From Rhinopomastus cyanomelas (lineage: Eukaryota; Chordata; Aves; Bucerotiformes; Rhinopomastidae), in NCBI GenBank assembly GCA_013400115.1, contig VXBP01005052.1:1-64000 (forward strand): a DNA stretch of 64,000 bases, written 5' to 3'. The first letter of the stretch is position 1. Every line of letters starts with the position of its first letter. A model generated the notes under the pieces. It did no database searches. It saw only the letters and a program-made list of their open reading frames with translations, and was not told the origin of the DNA. This document shows positions 46,401-55,932 of the stretch, in pieces. The translations under genes were made by a program, and so were the position numbers.

Positions 46401-49400
46401 TGCTCCATCCAGCTGACCCCTCCTCTCCTTTTGGATCCTGGAAAGGTCTGGATCTTGGAGCGCTCAGCCCCAGCCTTAGAGCCAAGGGGCAAGGAGCCCG
46501 GTGACACTGGAACCAAGTTTGCGCCGGCTGCTAACCTGCTCTCAGGTCACAGAGCCGTGGCAGGCTGAGCGTCTCAGCCCGGGGCGTCCGAGGGCCGCTG
46601 GTGCAGCCCAGACCCGCTGGCTGCCTGGGGCTGCTGCTCTGCCCAGTCGGGGATCGGACACTCAGACCGGGGCGAGATCGTCCCAGGCCGGCGGTGCCAG
46701 GGGAAGACACGCAGACAGCAACCGCTCCCGTGGTGCCGTCGCTGCCTCCCCACTCCCTAGAGGACGGAGGAACCCGCCGTGCGAGACCCGGCCGAGGCAG
46801 CGCCGCCGACACGGGGCCTTCGTTACCTGTCCTGTGGCAGCTCGTGTCCAGCAGCAGCAGCGTCAAAGGGCAGCAGCGGGCGGATCCTGCAGTGGACCCT
46901 GATGTTCCCTCGCAGCTCCTAGGGCCAGAACACCGAGACAGGCTTCACACAGGCCGCCGGAGCGGACACGGGCACCGCAATTCGTGCGGCAGACGTTCAG
47001 CACATCAGAGCCCAAGGCTCTCTGGAATGAAGAACAGGATCAGGACCGTCTGCCTTGAGAAGTGGGGAGACAGTCCTGGAGGCAGTGCGAGGTCCTCAGG
47101 GCTCACGAGCAGCGCAGCCGCTGTGTGTTCAGAGGGGGCTAAACCATCCCAAACGGATTCAGCTCTGCAGCCGTTTCAGACTTCACCTAACCTGGCGGCC
47201 TTCCTTCCCTCGTGTTGGCCATCAGTCGTTTTGTACGGGGCAAACAGCTTGCCTGGCATGGCTAGCGACCACTGGCATCGAGTCTCCACTGCTGGGTGTG
47301 AGGGGGATATCCTTTCATGAATCACAGAACCATGGAACCATCCAGGTTGGGAAAGACCCCCAGGATCAGCGAGTCCAACCATCAACCCTACTCCACAAGG
47401 CCACCCCTAAACCAGGTCCCCCAACACCACATCTGAGCAGGACATCACACAAGGGCTTGTGCAAGATGTTGTGTGAACAGAACGCGGCAGGTTTGCTCTG
47501 AAGCAAAGGTGCCTCAGGAAGGAGGTACCTTGGCAAGGAGGTGCCTGGGCAAGGAAGGGACTCGGCAAGGAGGTGCCTCATGCAGAGACCAGGGGAAGGT
47601 GACCCAGGCAAAGGGTGTTTGTGAGCTGCTGCGGTGAGGAAACCACAGGCACAAGGAGATGTCCTACTAGCAAACACACTTACAACCAAGCTGTTGTGCA
47701 GGGCTCTCCTCTTCTCCTTTTCCCTCTCGTATCTCTCGGTCACCTCTTGCAGAGCCTGCTGCAGATCAAAAGCTCTCACCTGAAAGGCTAGAAGAAAGTC
47801 CTCTCAAAGAACTGAGCTCTGTGACTTTGCAGCAGCACCGCACGAGCCACAAGCACAAAATCTTTCAGCTTTGGAATTAGGAGGGTTAGTTCCCAGGACG
47901 TGAGTCCTTGGGTGCTGCAATATTTCTGCTGCTGCATCCAAGGGCCTCCTCCCCCTCCCCTGCTCTGCACCAAGAAGGGAAGGAATTCCAAGGCAGCTGA
48001 GCTGGAGAGACTCTGCTGGTTTTTGAGGGTAAAAGATGATGGGTGGTTCACATTCCACAAACACAAGTCATCAGCTCAGGGCAGAGCTCAGCTCCCTCCA
48101 AGAGGAGCAGAGCACTCAGAATCCCAGAGCACCAGGGAGTGGAAGGGACCCCGAAAGATCACCCAGTCCAATCCCTCTGCCACAGCAGGATCCCCTAGAG
48201 CCAGTCGCACAGGATCTTAGGTGCCACCAGAACATGGACACAGCTGGAAATAAGCTCCTTGTCCCAGTCTTCCTCCTTCCCCCAGAGAAGGGGGGTGTCT
48301 GGGCCCACAGATGAGCTCTGCGCCGCTGGGCGGCAGCGGCCTTCACAGAGCGCGTCGGGGACTTGCAGCAACTGCTGCGTCTTCTGTTCGCTGGGACGGG
48401 CTTCAGTCCCTCGTGCCCACCCCTCTGCCAGCAGCGCCAGCACCGGGCTCCCCTCCTGCCAACACATCCCGCAGGCGCCGGCGCTGTCGGCTCCTCTGTG
48501 TGCCGCCACCGGCACAGCGCAGCCATCTGCCTGTCCAGAACCCCTGCCCAGTTCTTGCCTCGGCCGAGCACCGCAGCCGCTGAACCCATCGACGGCAGCG
48601 CAGGAGCACTGCGGTGAGGCCTCAGCGCTGAGGGCAGAGAGCTCCAGGGCGCCGCAGGCTCTGCGCTCGGTGCGGGAGTCCTGCTCCCTGTGGCGCTATC
48701 TACAGCCCAGGGAGGGGGGGCTGCCCTGGGAAGGCAGGTTCTTGCCACGGCCAAGCAGCAACATCAAAACTCCACCCCTCCTCACTCCAGGCAGAGTCTT
48801 TGGAGGTCTCTGAGGTCACCGCAGCCCGACTCCGAGCAGTCAGAAGCAGACGGACTGAAGCTAGAGGAGCACTTTCTCCGCTCAGCTGATGTGCCCCAGC
48901 CGCAGAAACCAGCCCCACAGCCTCAATGGCTCGGCCAGCTCAGCAGCGGCCTGGCAGCAACCGCAGCCAACACAAGAGCTACATCCAAACCAGCAGTCGG
49001 CACCTCTGCAGAGCTACTTGCACTCTGACACGTCAGAGCTCCTCGATGGTCTCGTGTCAAGCACAGAGCAGGGGCTGCCATTCGGTGCCACCTGCTCACA
49101 ACCCAAGCCCACCCCTCTAACGTCAGCACCACGAAGGCCGGCCGCCGACGCTCCGTGCTGGGAGCGGAAGCACGCGGAGCCTCACCTTGCATCGCTTCAG
49201 CCTGCAGCTGCATCCCGCGCACGGCTGCCACAGCTTGGTGAAGGCAGGTCCTGCTTTGATGCTGGAAGTCTCTTGCAAGCTCCAGAGCGAACGAGCGGAG
49301 GCTCTTCATGTCCTGCTTCAGCCTCTGCTCGGCAAGAAGAAAGAAGACGTGAAGAGACAAAGCCAGCAGCTCAGCACCAACCCAACTACCACCAGAAACC

Positions 49401-52379
49401 ATCATTTCGGGTATCACTCAACATCATGAACGTGATGGGGCTTTCACACAGTTACAGAGGCAGTCTGGATTCACATCACAGTCCAAACAGAGTAAAACCC
49501 CACTGGTTTTAGGACTAGTTGACTTCTTGACGTCTAAGCCTTGGAAGGAACATGTGAAGCCACCTTTGAGATGAACGTAAGGCCACCTTCTCTCCCAGAA
49601 GCACCTGCCTCAAGCGCATCACAACTGTGTGGTTCTAGGGGTGTCTATGTGACGGTCAGATCAGGGGCTGCAGGGCTCTGATCACAGAAACAGCCACTGC
49701 AAGTACTGGTAGCAGCCACGGCACCACTTCCTGGGTTGGAAGAGACCTTTAAGAGCATCAGGTCCAACCTCTGACCCAGCACTGCCAGGCTGCCACTACA
49801 TCGTGTCCCTAGCACCACGTAAACACCTCTAGCCTGTGCAGAAGCTCTTGGAGCTCAGGAGCAGCTACTTGTCACCAGCACCCGAGGTGCCTTTGCAGCC
49901 CAGTGCAGCAGAGCCACCACCAAGGCAACGCAGGTGTGTGGGCACCTTCGGGCTCCTGCTGTGTTTGAGAAGGCGCGGACGCTCGGGGCGGAGGCTGTGC
50001 CTGCGCTGCCACCACGTGTCTTCACCTCGACTGCTCCGCACAGCTGGGTCACGACAGACGTCCTCTGCAGTCGCAGCTGCCGGCCGTGAGCAGCGTAGAG
50101 CTGCAGCACCTCGTCCGTGCTCCTCCGAGCCAGCCCCTGGTACTGTTAGGAGAGCAAAAGGTCACCTGAACGTCTATTCAGGGTGCCCCCCGTCCCCAGG
50201 AGCGCTTTGAACTCGGCTGAGGCTGCAAACTCATCATCCCCCTGCTCTTACCCACAGAGGAGGTAGATGCCCCATCCCTGCTCGGGGCAACCTGATCAAG
50301 TCAAAGACGACAGAATCACAGAACATCAGGGATTGGAAGGGACCTTGAAAGATTACCTAGGGCTCTGGCACCCTCACTGGGAGGAAGGTCCTTCTCACAT
50401 TGATGGGGAACCTCCTCTGCTCCAGCTGACACCCGGCTGCCCCTTGTCCTGTCACTGGGTGCCCCTGAGCAGAGCCTGGCCCCATCCTCCTGACACCCAC
50501 CCTTCACATATTGATCAACATCCATGGGGTCACCCCTCAGGCTCCTTTTTCCCAGCTCAAGAGCCCCAGCTCCCTCAGCCTTTCCTCAGCAGGGAGATCC
50601 TCCCCTGCTTCAGAGGAAGACTCCAGGGAGGGTGCTCTGGGGCTGAGCTACTCATCTCTTCCTACTCCCAGGCAGTGGCTACAGCCACCCCTGGGTGCTG
50701 GCACCATTAGCATCACTAATCACACACGGACAGTCCAGCATCTGGGAGCGGCTCTTCAATGAGCTCGTAGCTCGGTAACACCCCGCTCCCCACCTGTGCA
50801 GCTCCCCTCGACTGGCACGCTGAGAGCTGAGCGGTTGGCTCCGCTGTCGGAGCAGGGAACCTCTCACCTCCTCCACTATCAGCTTGATCTTTCCTGCAAG
50901 TGCTGCCTGGGGTCTGAGTTTTGCTCCCTTGAACTAGTTCTCACACACGTCGGAGCTGTTTGTGAGCCAGGGCTTGCGACTCTGCGCACGAGGGGCCGGC
51001 AAGCGGCTGTAAACCCTTTACAGCCAGATTTATCGCACACGGGACCTCAGCGCTGCCGTCGGATCCCTTCTGGCAGCCCAGCTCTGCGTGGGGAAAGCTG
51101 CAGGGGCTCAGCGACTGCTCACTGAAGGAGGGGACAGGGAGGTGGACAAACACCTCAAAGCAAGCAACAGCAGGGCTACAAGAAGGACTCTGGCTGCTTC
51201 TGTCCAGTGACAACCTGCTTTGAGGACAGCAGCTACTGGGCTGCAGAGGAGAGGGGCAGCGCTGGCACCTGGGTTTGCCCCGAGGACACCAGCCAGAGAG
51301 ACAGCTGTCACCGGAGCAATGCCAGCTGCACACAGGCCTTCTCCCCACAGCAGGATTCTCCCCACAGAAGGTACCGGTTACCTCCGCAAGCTTCAGGTGA
51401 AGAGCAGCGTTTTCGGTTTCCAGGACAACTATTCTTTCTTCTTTGGCCTAAGGGAGAAAACCCACCCGAACCCACAGGAGCAGGGATGAACCAGGAGTTT
51501 GACGCAGGCTGTCTCGCCGTAGCAGCTTTCTCGCAGTCCTCTGTGCTTCTGCCTTCCAAGATCCAAGCAGCACCTACCCCCTGTCTCCTCCCAACAATCA
51601 GCAAACTGGAAAATCATTTCAGTTTGAAAAGACCCTCAAAGGTCATCGAGTCCAACCTTGACCTCAGCTGTCCCAAGGCCACCACTAAACCCTGGCCCTG
51701 AGCTCCAGATCTCCCCAGCTGGCAAACACGGTTAGGGTTCAGCCCTTCCCTGGGCAGCCTGTGCCAAGGGCTGAGGGCCCTTCCCAGAGAGAAGCTTCTC
51801 CTCAGGGCCAACCTCCCCTTCCCTTGGTGCAGCCGGAGGCCGTTTCCTCTGCTCCTGCCCCTTGTTCCTGGGGAGAAGAGACCAGCCCCCAGCTCTCTGC
51901 ACCCTCCTGTCAGGCTGTCGGCCGCTTTCTCTCCGGCCTGAGCAGTCCCAGCTGCTCCTCACAAGGTCTGTTCTCCAATTCCCTTCCCAGGCCTCACCGC
52001 CCTTCTCTGGCCCCACTGCAGCCCCTCAGTCTCTTCCTTGGAGTGAGGGGACCAGCTCCGACCCCCGGTGCTCCAGGGGAGGCCTCTCCAGCGCCCAGTG
52101 CAGGGGGCAATGCCGTCCCCATCCCTGCTGGCCACCCCAGTGATGATCCACTTGCCTTCATGGCCCCAAGTGTTCTCGCCCGACAACGTCCCGGCGCCTC
52201 CCGGAGGGCCGCAGGAGGACCCCCGCGCCGATGCCCTCGGTAGCCCCGCGGCCCCGAGGCTCGAGCCCGGCCCGCCCCGCCCGCGGTCCCCGGGTCCCGC
52301 CCGCGGTCGCCCTCACCCGCAGGCGCTGCTCGAGCTGCCGGAGCCGCTGTCCCCACACGGAGCCCGGGCCGGGCCGCAT
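37333..52379 (-). CDS. KIF25: KIF25, kinesin family member 25 (complete, 16 exons)
   Basis: Sixteen minus-strand exons with GT-AG borders and consistent phases join to 1,806 nt, 601 residues plus TAA. Residues 1-175 are mostly coiled coil (Glu/Leu/Gln/Arg-rich stalk). The neck and first motor strand (SLVELRGNIRVHCRIRP) follow at about 175-191. The motor continues to about 580 with P-loop GQTGSGKT (279-286), VEVYNNEVFDLL, switch I SSRSH (409-413), switch II DLAGSE (488-493), and YRNSRLTHLLRDSIGGDAKL. The motor is C-terminal with the neck before it, as in minus-end-directed kinesin-14s. A Ser-rich insertion of about 50 residues separates switch I from switch II. In human cells KIF25 is reported to limit premature centrosome separation. 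The name rests on motor sequence plus position between AFDN and FRMD1. Confidence 0.93.
38193..38348 (-). CDS. KIF25: KIF25 exon 15
   Basis: Acceptor tctgtcccag, donor gtgagg. It encodes MSGVTGAALRETSFINRSLS and HVPYRNSRLTHLLRDSI, the helix alpha-4/alpha-5 microtubule-binding region. Phase 1 in, 1 out. Confidence 0.95.
38557..38703. repeat. Inverted CR1 tip pair
   Basis: Antisense 38557-38645, then sense-like 38646-38703 ending ttctgtgactctgtg; KIF25 intron 14. Confidence 0.8.
38851..39048 (-). CDS. KIF25: KIF25 exon 14 (insertion and switch II)
   Basis: Acceptor ctgccaagcag, donor gtaagt. The first two thirds encode a Ser/Glu/Ala-rich insertion (includes SASSSSSRASS), the last part TRLQLVDLAGSESV, switch II. 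Typical kinesins have only a short loop here. Confidence 0.92.
39229..39400 (+). repeat. CR1 3' end
   Basis: Sense on plus, antisense to KIF25; intron 13. Inverted relative to 38557-38645. Confidence 0.88.
39636..39787 (-). CDS. KIF25: KIF25 exon 13 (switch I)
   Basis: Acceptor tcctgcccag, donor gtgagt. It encodes SRGLQLRVRHPTLVHADSSR then SHLVVTLTLTT; SSRSH is the kinesin switch I signature. Phase 2 in, 1 out. Confidence 0.95.
41622..41798 (-). CDS. KIF25: KIF25 exon 12
   Basis: Acceptor tactcgccag, donor gtgggt. It encodes VEVSVVEVYNNEVFDLLARD and the GVRRDVVATREGRS strand. The intron before it (42,220-41,799) is almost entirely CR1. Confidence 0.93.
41815..42212 (+). repeat. CR1 filling KIF25 intron 11
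   Basis: Sense on plus, about 400 bp of a 422-bp intron. Ends about 8 bases from the donor and 16 bases from the acceptor. Confidence 0.9.
42221..42370 (-). CDS. KIF25: KIF25 exon 11 (P-loop)
   Basis: Acceptor cattcccag, donor gtaatc. It encodes YNVCIMAYGQTGSGKTYTML, the ATP-binding Walker A loop with its catalytic Lys and Thr intact, then GIIPRAAQEVF. Phase 2 in, 2 out. Confidence 0.97.
42466..42657 (+). repeat. CR1 3' end
   Basis: Sense on plus, KIF25 intron 10, about 95 bases from exon 11. Confidence 0.88.
43521..43595 (-). CDS. KIF25: KIF25 exon 10
   Basis: Acceptor tgctccccag, donor gtgagt. It encodes VYSASEAQDTVFADVAPLLT then SLLDG, the helix leading to the P-loop. Phase 2 in, 2 out. 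Confidence 0.95.
43745..44263 (+). repeat. CR1 3' end, second subfamily, 520 bp
   Basis: Sense; reaches gtccagtttggggcacctca upstream and the tail tgattctgtgattctgtg. KIF25 intron 9. Confidence 0.92.
44800..45500 (-). repeat. Longest CR1 copy, about 700 bp
   Basis: Antisense, second subfamily, 3' tail missing (starts inside cagcgacttctgaactcatc). Extends into the ORF2-end region. Confidence 0.88.
45845..45912 (-). CDS. KIF25: KIF25 exon 9
   Basis: Acceptor ttctctcag, donor gtgggt. It encodes ETVLVRCSRPGHAAISRTFQFE and supplies the first two bases of the next Arg. FQFERVY is the usual kinesin strand 3. Confidence 0.92.
46298..46340 (-). CDS. KIF25: KIF25 exon 8 (43 nt)
   Basis: Acceptor ctccatacag, donor gtgagt. 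It encodes HRSSSERVAFAVDD, a strand of the motor core, and ends in phase 0. Confidence 0.88.
46827..46918 (-). CDS. KIF25: KIF25 exon 7 (motor start)
   Basis: Acceptor ggccctag, donor gtaacg. It encodes ELRGNIRVHCRIRPLLPF, the first strand of a kinesin-14-type motor, then AAAAGHELPQD. Phase 0 in, 2 out. Confidence 0.95.
47319..47440 (-). repeat. CR1 3' end
   Basis: Antisense, second subfamily; KIF25 intron 6. Confidence 0.85.
47505..47585 (+). repeat. Degenerate ggcaaggaggtgcct tandem array
   Basis: Four to five imperfect copies with spacing about 15-20 bp; KIF25 intron 6, 100 bp before exon 6 on the plus map. Confidence 0.75.
47684..47787 (-). CDS. KIF25: KIF25 exon 6 (neck)
   Basis: Acceptor tttcttctag, donor gtaagt. 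It encodes FQVRAFDLQQALQEV and YEREKEKRRALHNSLV, the neck helix just before the motor. The AG at 47780-47781 breaks the frame from exon 5, while the AG at 47788-47789 keeps it. Confidence 0.88.
48116..48222 (-). repeat. CR1 3' tip
   Basis: Antisense, cagaatcccagagcaccagg; KIF25 intron 5. Confidence 0.82.
48290..48690 (-). other. CpG-rich block inside KIF25 intron 5
   Basis: GC- and CpG-dense segment between KIF25 exons 5 and 6. Frames are open over 100-200 residues, but none fits the required phases and none resembles kinesin. It could be an internal promoter producing a shorter, motor-only transcript. Confidence 0.3.
49186..49327 (-). CDS. KIF25: KIF25 exon 5
   Basis: Acceptor cttgccgag (an alternative AG three bases on would drop one Gln), donor gtgagg. 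It encodes QRLKQDMKSLRSFALELARD through RGMQLQAEAMQ, a helical stalk, and ends in phase 1. Confidence 0.85.
49729..49832 (-). repeat. CR1 fragment, older type
   Basis: Antisense; gggttggaagagacctttaa then tccaacctctgacccagcac. No octamer tail. KIF25 intron 4. Confidence 0.7.
50026..50142 (-). CDS. KIF25: KIF25 exon 4
   Basis: Acceptor ctcctaacag, donor gtgaag. Its 39 codons begin YQGLARRSTDEVLQLYAAHG and end TQLCGAVE. Predicted helical stalk; phase 0 on both sides. Confidence 0.85.
50310..50610 (-). repeat. CR1 3' end with internal deletion
   Basis: Antisense; after gaaagattacctag it jumps to the gctctggcaccctcac region, losing roughly 130 bp present in sister copies. KIF25 intron 3. Confidence 0.88.
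50868..50906 (-). CDS. KIF25: KIF25 exon 3 (39-nt microexon)
   Basis: Acceptor gaccccag, donor gtgaga. It encodes AALAGKIKLIVEE. A nearer AG (cttgcag) would bring an in-frame TGA, so the upstream AG is the one that keeps the frame. Phase 0 on both sides. Confidence 0.75.
51382..51447 (-). CDS. KIF25: KIF25 exon 2
   Basis: Acceptor cccttag, donor gtaacc. Its 22 codons, AKEERIVVLETENAALHLKL, show clear heptad-like Leu/Ile spacing (coiled coil). Phase 0 on both sides. Confidence 0.85.
51613..52120 (-). repeat. CR1 3' end, third subfamily
   Basis: Antisense, 500 bp, caaggtcatcgagtccaacc and gagctccagatctcccc; almost fills KIF25 intron 1 and abuts the CpG island. Confidence 0.85.
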
Positions 52380-52720
52380 CGTCCTCCGTCGCCGCGGGCC
52401 GGCAGCGCAGAGCCGGGCCCGCACCCCCCCGCCGGGGATTGCCGGGAGCCGCAGAGCGGATTAAGGGCCGAGCAGCTGCCACGCGGGGCGCTGGGTGGCC
52501 CCTGGCGATCGGTCCCCGCGGCGGCCCCCCGGTGACAGCCGGCGCGACCATCCCCACGAGCCGGCCCCCGGCTGCGAGAACAGCGGTGGCTGCTCCGGCC
52601 CTTCAGGCCCGGGCCCCTCCGCACAAGAAGGACCGGGAAGTGCTGCGGCCGGTCCAGAGAGGGGCTGCCTGGCCTGGAGAGACGGAGGCTGAGGGGGCGC
52701 CTGGCCACGGTCCGGCGTCA
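52150..52720 (-). promoter_or_regulatory. CpG island over KIF25 exon 1
   Basis: CpG-dense block containing the KIF25 start codon, with a GC-box cluster at 52270-52284 just inside intron 1. Likely the KIF25 promoter. It lies about 1.3 kb from the AFDN poly(A) signal, so transcription from AFDN could run toward it. Confidence 0.65.
52317..52379 (-). CDS. KIF25: KIF25 exon 1 (start codon)
   Basis: ATG at 52379-52377 with A at -3. It encodes MRPGPGSVWGQRLRQLEQRLR, then donor gtgagg. The open frame extends upstream without another ATG, so this is the first usable ATG. It lies inside a CpG island. Confidence 0.8.
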
Positions 52721-52724
52721 CTTG

Positions 52725-52817
52725 GTCTGGGGGATCCCGCTCGGGCAGGGGGATGGCTCTGGGTGATCTCTCGGGGTCCCTTCCAGTCGCTAATGGTCTG
52801 TGACTCTGTGGAAGGAA
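52725..52817 (+). repeat. CR1 3' tip
   Basis: Sense tail ending tctgtgactctgtgga, immediately before an inverted copy. Confidence 0.8.
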
Positions 52818-53130
52818 TCACGGGATGGTTCATGTTGGAAAAGACCTTCAGGATCATCACGTCCAACCTTGACCCCAGCTGTCCCAGCCGGCCACCACTA
52901 AATCCTGGCCCTGAGCTCCAGATCTCCCCAGCTGGCAAACACGGCCAGGGGTGGCCATTCAGCCCCCTCCCTGGGCAGCCTGTGCCAAGGGCCGAGGGCC
53001 CTTCCAGGGAGAAGCTTTTCCTCAGGGCCAACCTCCCCTTCCCTGGGGCAGCCTGAGGCCATTTCCTCTGCTCCTGTCCCTTATTCCTGGGGAGATCAGG
53101 CCCTGGCTCTCTGCACCCTCCTGCCAGGGC
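52818..53130 (-). repeat. CR1 3' end, third subfamily
   Basis: Antisense; sister of 51613, tail-to-tail with 52725-52817. Confidence 0.85.
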
Positions 53131-54034
53131 ACCGTTTAAACCCCCTGGAAGCATAAGCACCGTGTGGCCCGAGTGCTCTGGGACACGACACTGCGGTGAT
53201 CCAGCAGCGCTTTCTCGAAGGCTGGACTTGGTCTTAAAGGAATCTTCTCACCAAAGGGACTCTCTGCAACTCCATGGCCAAGATGCCACGAAGCGAGCGC
53301 TGCCTCGATGCGCTTTGTGGTGACCTGCAGCAGAACCAACCAGACAGGCTCCCGGCATCCCCACGCTGGTGCAGGACAAAGGCAGTAACCAGAAATGCAC
53401 CCGGGACAAACAGCAGCAGAGAGGGTTCCTACCCCTCCCGTTCTGTCTCCTCCTGGAGAGGCTGGCTGCGGTTAAGCCAGGCTCCAGTGCCCCCGGATCA
53501 AATTCACCCTGCTCAGCAGCGCAGCACACAGCTGGCCGCTCCAGCCTCCACAAACATTCCTCCGTGAGGCTCCAACTGTCCACCCCACGCTGTGAGCGAG
53601 CCAGCAGCTGGGGGAGCTTAGGTCAGCTCAGCACATGGACCTGTTCCTGAGCACAGACGGAGAGCTCTGAGCAGGTGCCCTGCGCTTGGCTCTGCTCAGG
53701 GAGTTGACCAGCCGCTGCAGCTGGGGAAGAACCCACCTGACTCTGCATTTCTGTGCCTGGGCACAGCCACCAACCAGCCACTTGCGACTGCAGCGTCATC
53801 TGACAGTGAAGTCGCTGCTACAGGCACGGCACAGCGGCAGGCCAAGGACGACTCCTCTGGGGTCAGTGAGAATCAGCTTCCTCTGTGGCTTCTCCATGAA
53901 CCACCATCCCCTTCTCACGGGACACACCAACTGTGAAGGCAAAACACAGCCCCGAGAGCCCTCCGGCTCCGGATGCCGCAGTCAGGGATGCAGCCTCGGA
54001 CGATAACCAAAAGCAACCCCCAGCGAAGGCAAAG
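53131..54034. other. Spacer between AFDN and KIF25
   Basis: No exon or repeat is recognised; ordinary mixed composition. With the CR1 pair at 52,725-53,130 it forms the whole AFDN-KIF25 gap. Confidence 0.5.
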
Positions 54035-55932
54035 TTAAATACAATACAAACTTTATTAAAAATAGGCTGCAAGTGAAATACAGTAGAAATGGGAAACTAC
54101 AGCAGTTGGGATGTTTCTCCTAGGAATGCACAGACAAACATGAAAAGCACTTTCCCACGCGGTCGCACCTGACCCGAACGCCCACCAGCAGCCAGACCCA
54201 CTCGACCCAGGGCGGCTGGTACTGGGTTCGCCAAGCCTTTGTGTCGGACTCCAGCAGCAGCAGGGCTTCAGCCGCAGCCGCGGGCTTGGCTTGTCCTCGA
54301 GACGCACGCGCCGCTGCGGGGCTGCTCAAGACAACTCGGGAGAGGCTTGCTCTTCCTGATGAGCAGACGGAGCAAGCACGCAGATCCTTCATTAACGCCT
54401 GGAACCGGTTCGATCTCGCCCTTCATGTGGAACGGGTGGAAGGCAAAAGCACACTTCCCAAGAGGAACCCTGACGGGCGTCAAAGATATGGACACTCCCA
54501 TCCTCAGCAACTCGGTCTCCGTTACCGGACAGCTCCCAGTAAAAGCGAGTTCTCTCCTGAGGCAGTGGAAGTCTACCCTTTGCGTTTGGAAGTGTGCACG
54601 AGTCCCTACGTAGAGATTTGTAAGAGAACAGTACGACACAGGAGAAAAATCATCTGAGGCCACTCAGGGGCTCTGTCAGATAGAAAACGGGTCTGGAATC
54701 ACAACGCAGTGTCCTACCATCACACCATGAGGGAAAAACAGCTCTGATGAGGTCCTTGTCCCCAGTGGGAGGGAAAAGAGTTGCAATTTCAAATGAAATA
54801 AGGCTCCGACAGTGTGAGAGGAAGAATAGCTTGAACTGCCCATGGCGCTCCCGGCACAGCAGCGACAGGACGGCAGCACGGCTGGCCAGGCTGCGGCAGA
54901 GCTCGCCGCTTGGCTTCCCCAGCACGAGCAGAGGCACCTGGCTGCCAGCGCATCAGCTGTCAGCAACCACACGAACAACTGCCCTCCCAGCCGGCGGTTC
55001 TGAGCTCCACACTTCAAGCCGTCCCCTCCGCAGCAGCCGCTCACTTCTCCACAGGGAACAGGCAATAATCCCGCTGAGCCAGCGGCGCTACTCCGCCCTC
55101 GGTCACCTCTCGCAACGCACGGGTCTGTTCTGCCGCCGGTGAAAGCACAGGCACTCCTCCTCCCCAGAACACCCCCCTGACGCTTTGGCCCCAACTGACA
55201 AGGGCCACTGGCGCAGCCCCCCGCCCGCTGCCCGGGGCATCTCCTACCGGGACACCCGCCCAGCGGCTCTGTCCGCGTGTTTTCTGAAAGGCTGCCGGGA
55301 CCATCGACGTTCGCCGAGAACGTCTTGGGGAGCCACCGCGGACCCCACACGCGCCCGGGACCCGTCTGCCTGGGGAAGGTGCTGCTCCAGCGATGGCTGG
55401 GTCTGTACGGACGTGCTGAGCGGTAAGGACCAGCACAGGGCACGGCCAGCCTGCACAGCCTCTGGTGCTGACGCTGGGCCAGACTCCGGCTTCTCCTCTA
55501 ACAACCCAGGAGCCTAACTCGCCACGCGCAGTCTGGCTTAGGCAGTTCAAGCTATTCACACCCTCTCTGCTCAGCAGCTAAAACAAGAGTGTGTCTGTGA
55601 AACACCAGGAAACGGAACTGATCTTGGACAAGTGCTACTGGGTCTGGTGCACAAGAACTTACCCCCAGAAGAGAAAGGAAGAAGGTTACCTTCACGTGAC
55701 TCATCTCTTTCAAACTGTACAGTGCTTTCATCGGCCAAACCGCAAGCTCCCGGCAAAGGAATCAGTTCTCTTGCTATTGCAACATCTCTACATCTTAATT
55801 AACAGTCTTGGATACAGAGGAATCAAAGTCGCTCCTCACGGAAAACATTCCTTCCCTGGTCATTAGCAGTGTCCCCACCTCAGTCCCTCAGTTCAGAGAC
55901 CTTCTGTTACAGCCAAATAAGGTGCTTTCATC
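54035..55932 (-). other. AFDN: AFDN 3' UTR
   Basis: About 1.9 kb between the AFDN TAG and the minus-strand AATAAA. It has no CR1 copy, unlike the flanks, and mixes AT-rich (near 55,800) and CpG-rich (55,050-55,500) parts. A 138-residue plus-strand frame at 54,241-54,657 lies antisense to it and is not supported as a gene. Confidence 0.75.

Noticed and set aside
47780..47781. Nearer acceptor for KIF25 exon 6
   Set aside because: It would put exon 5 and exon 6 out of frame; the AG at 47788-47789 keeps the frame.
54241..54657. 138-codon plus-strand frame
   Set aside because: Antisense to the AFDN 3' UTR; no domain recognised.
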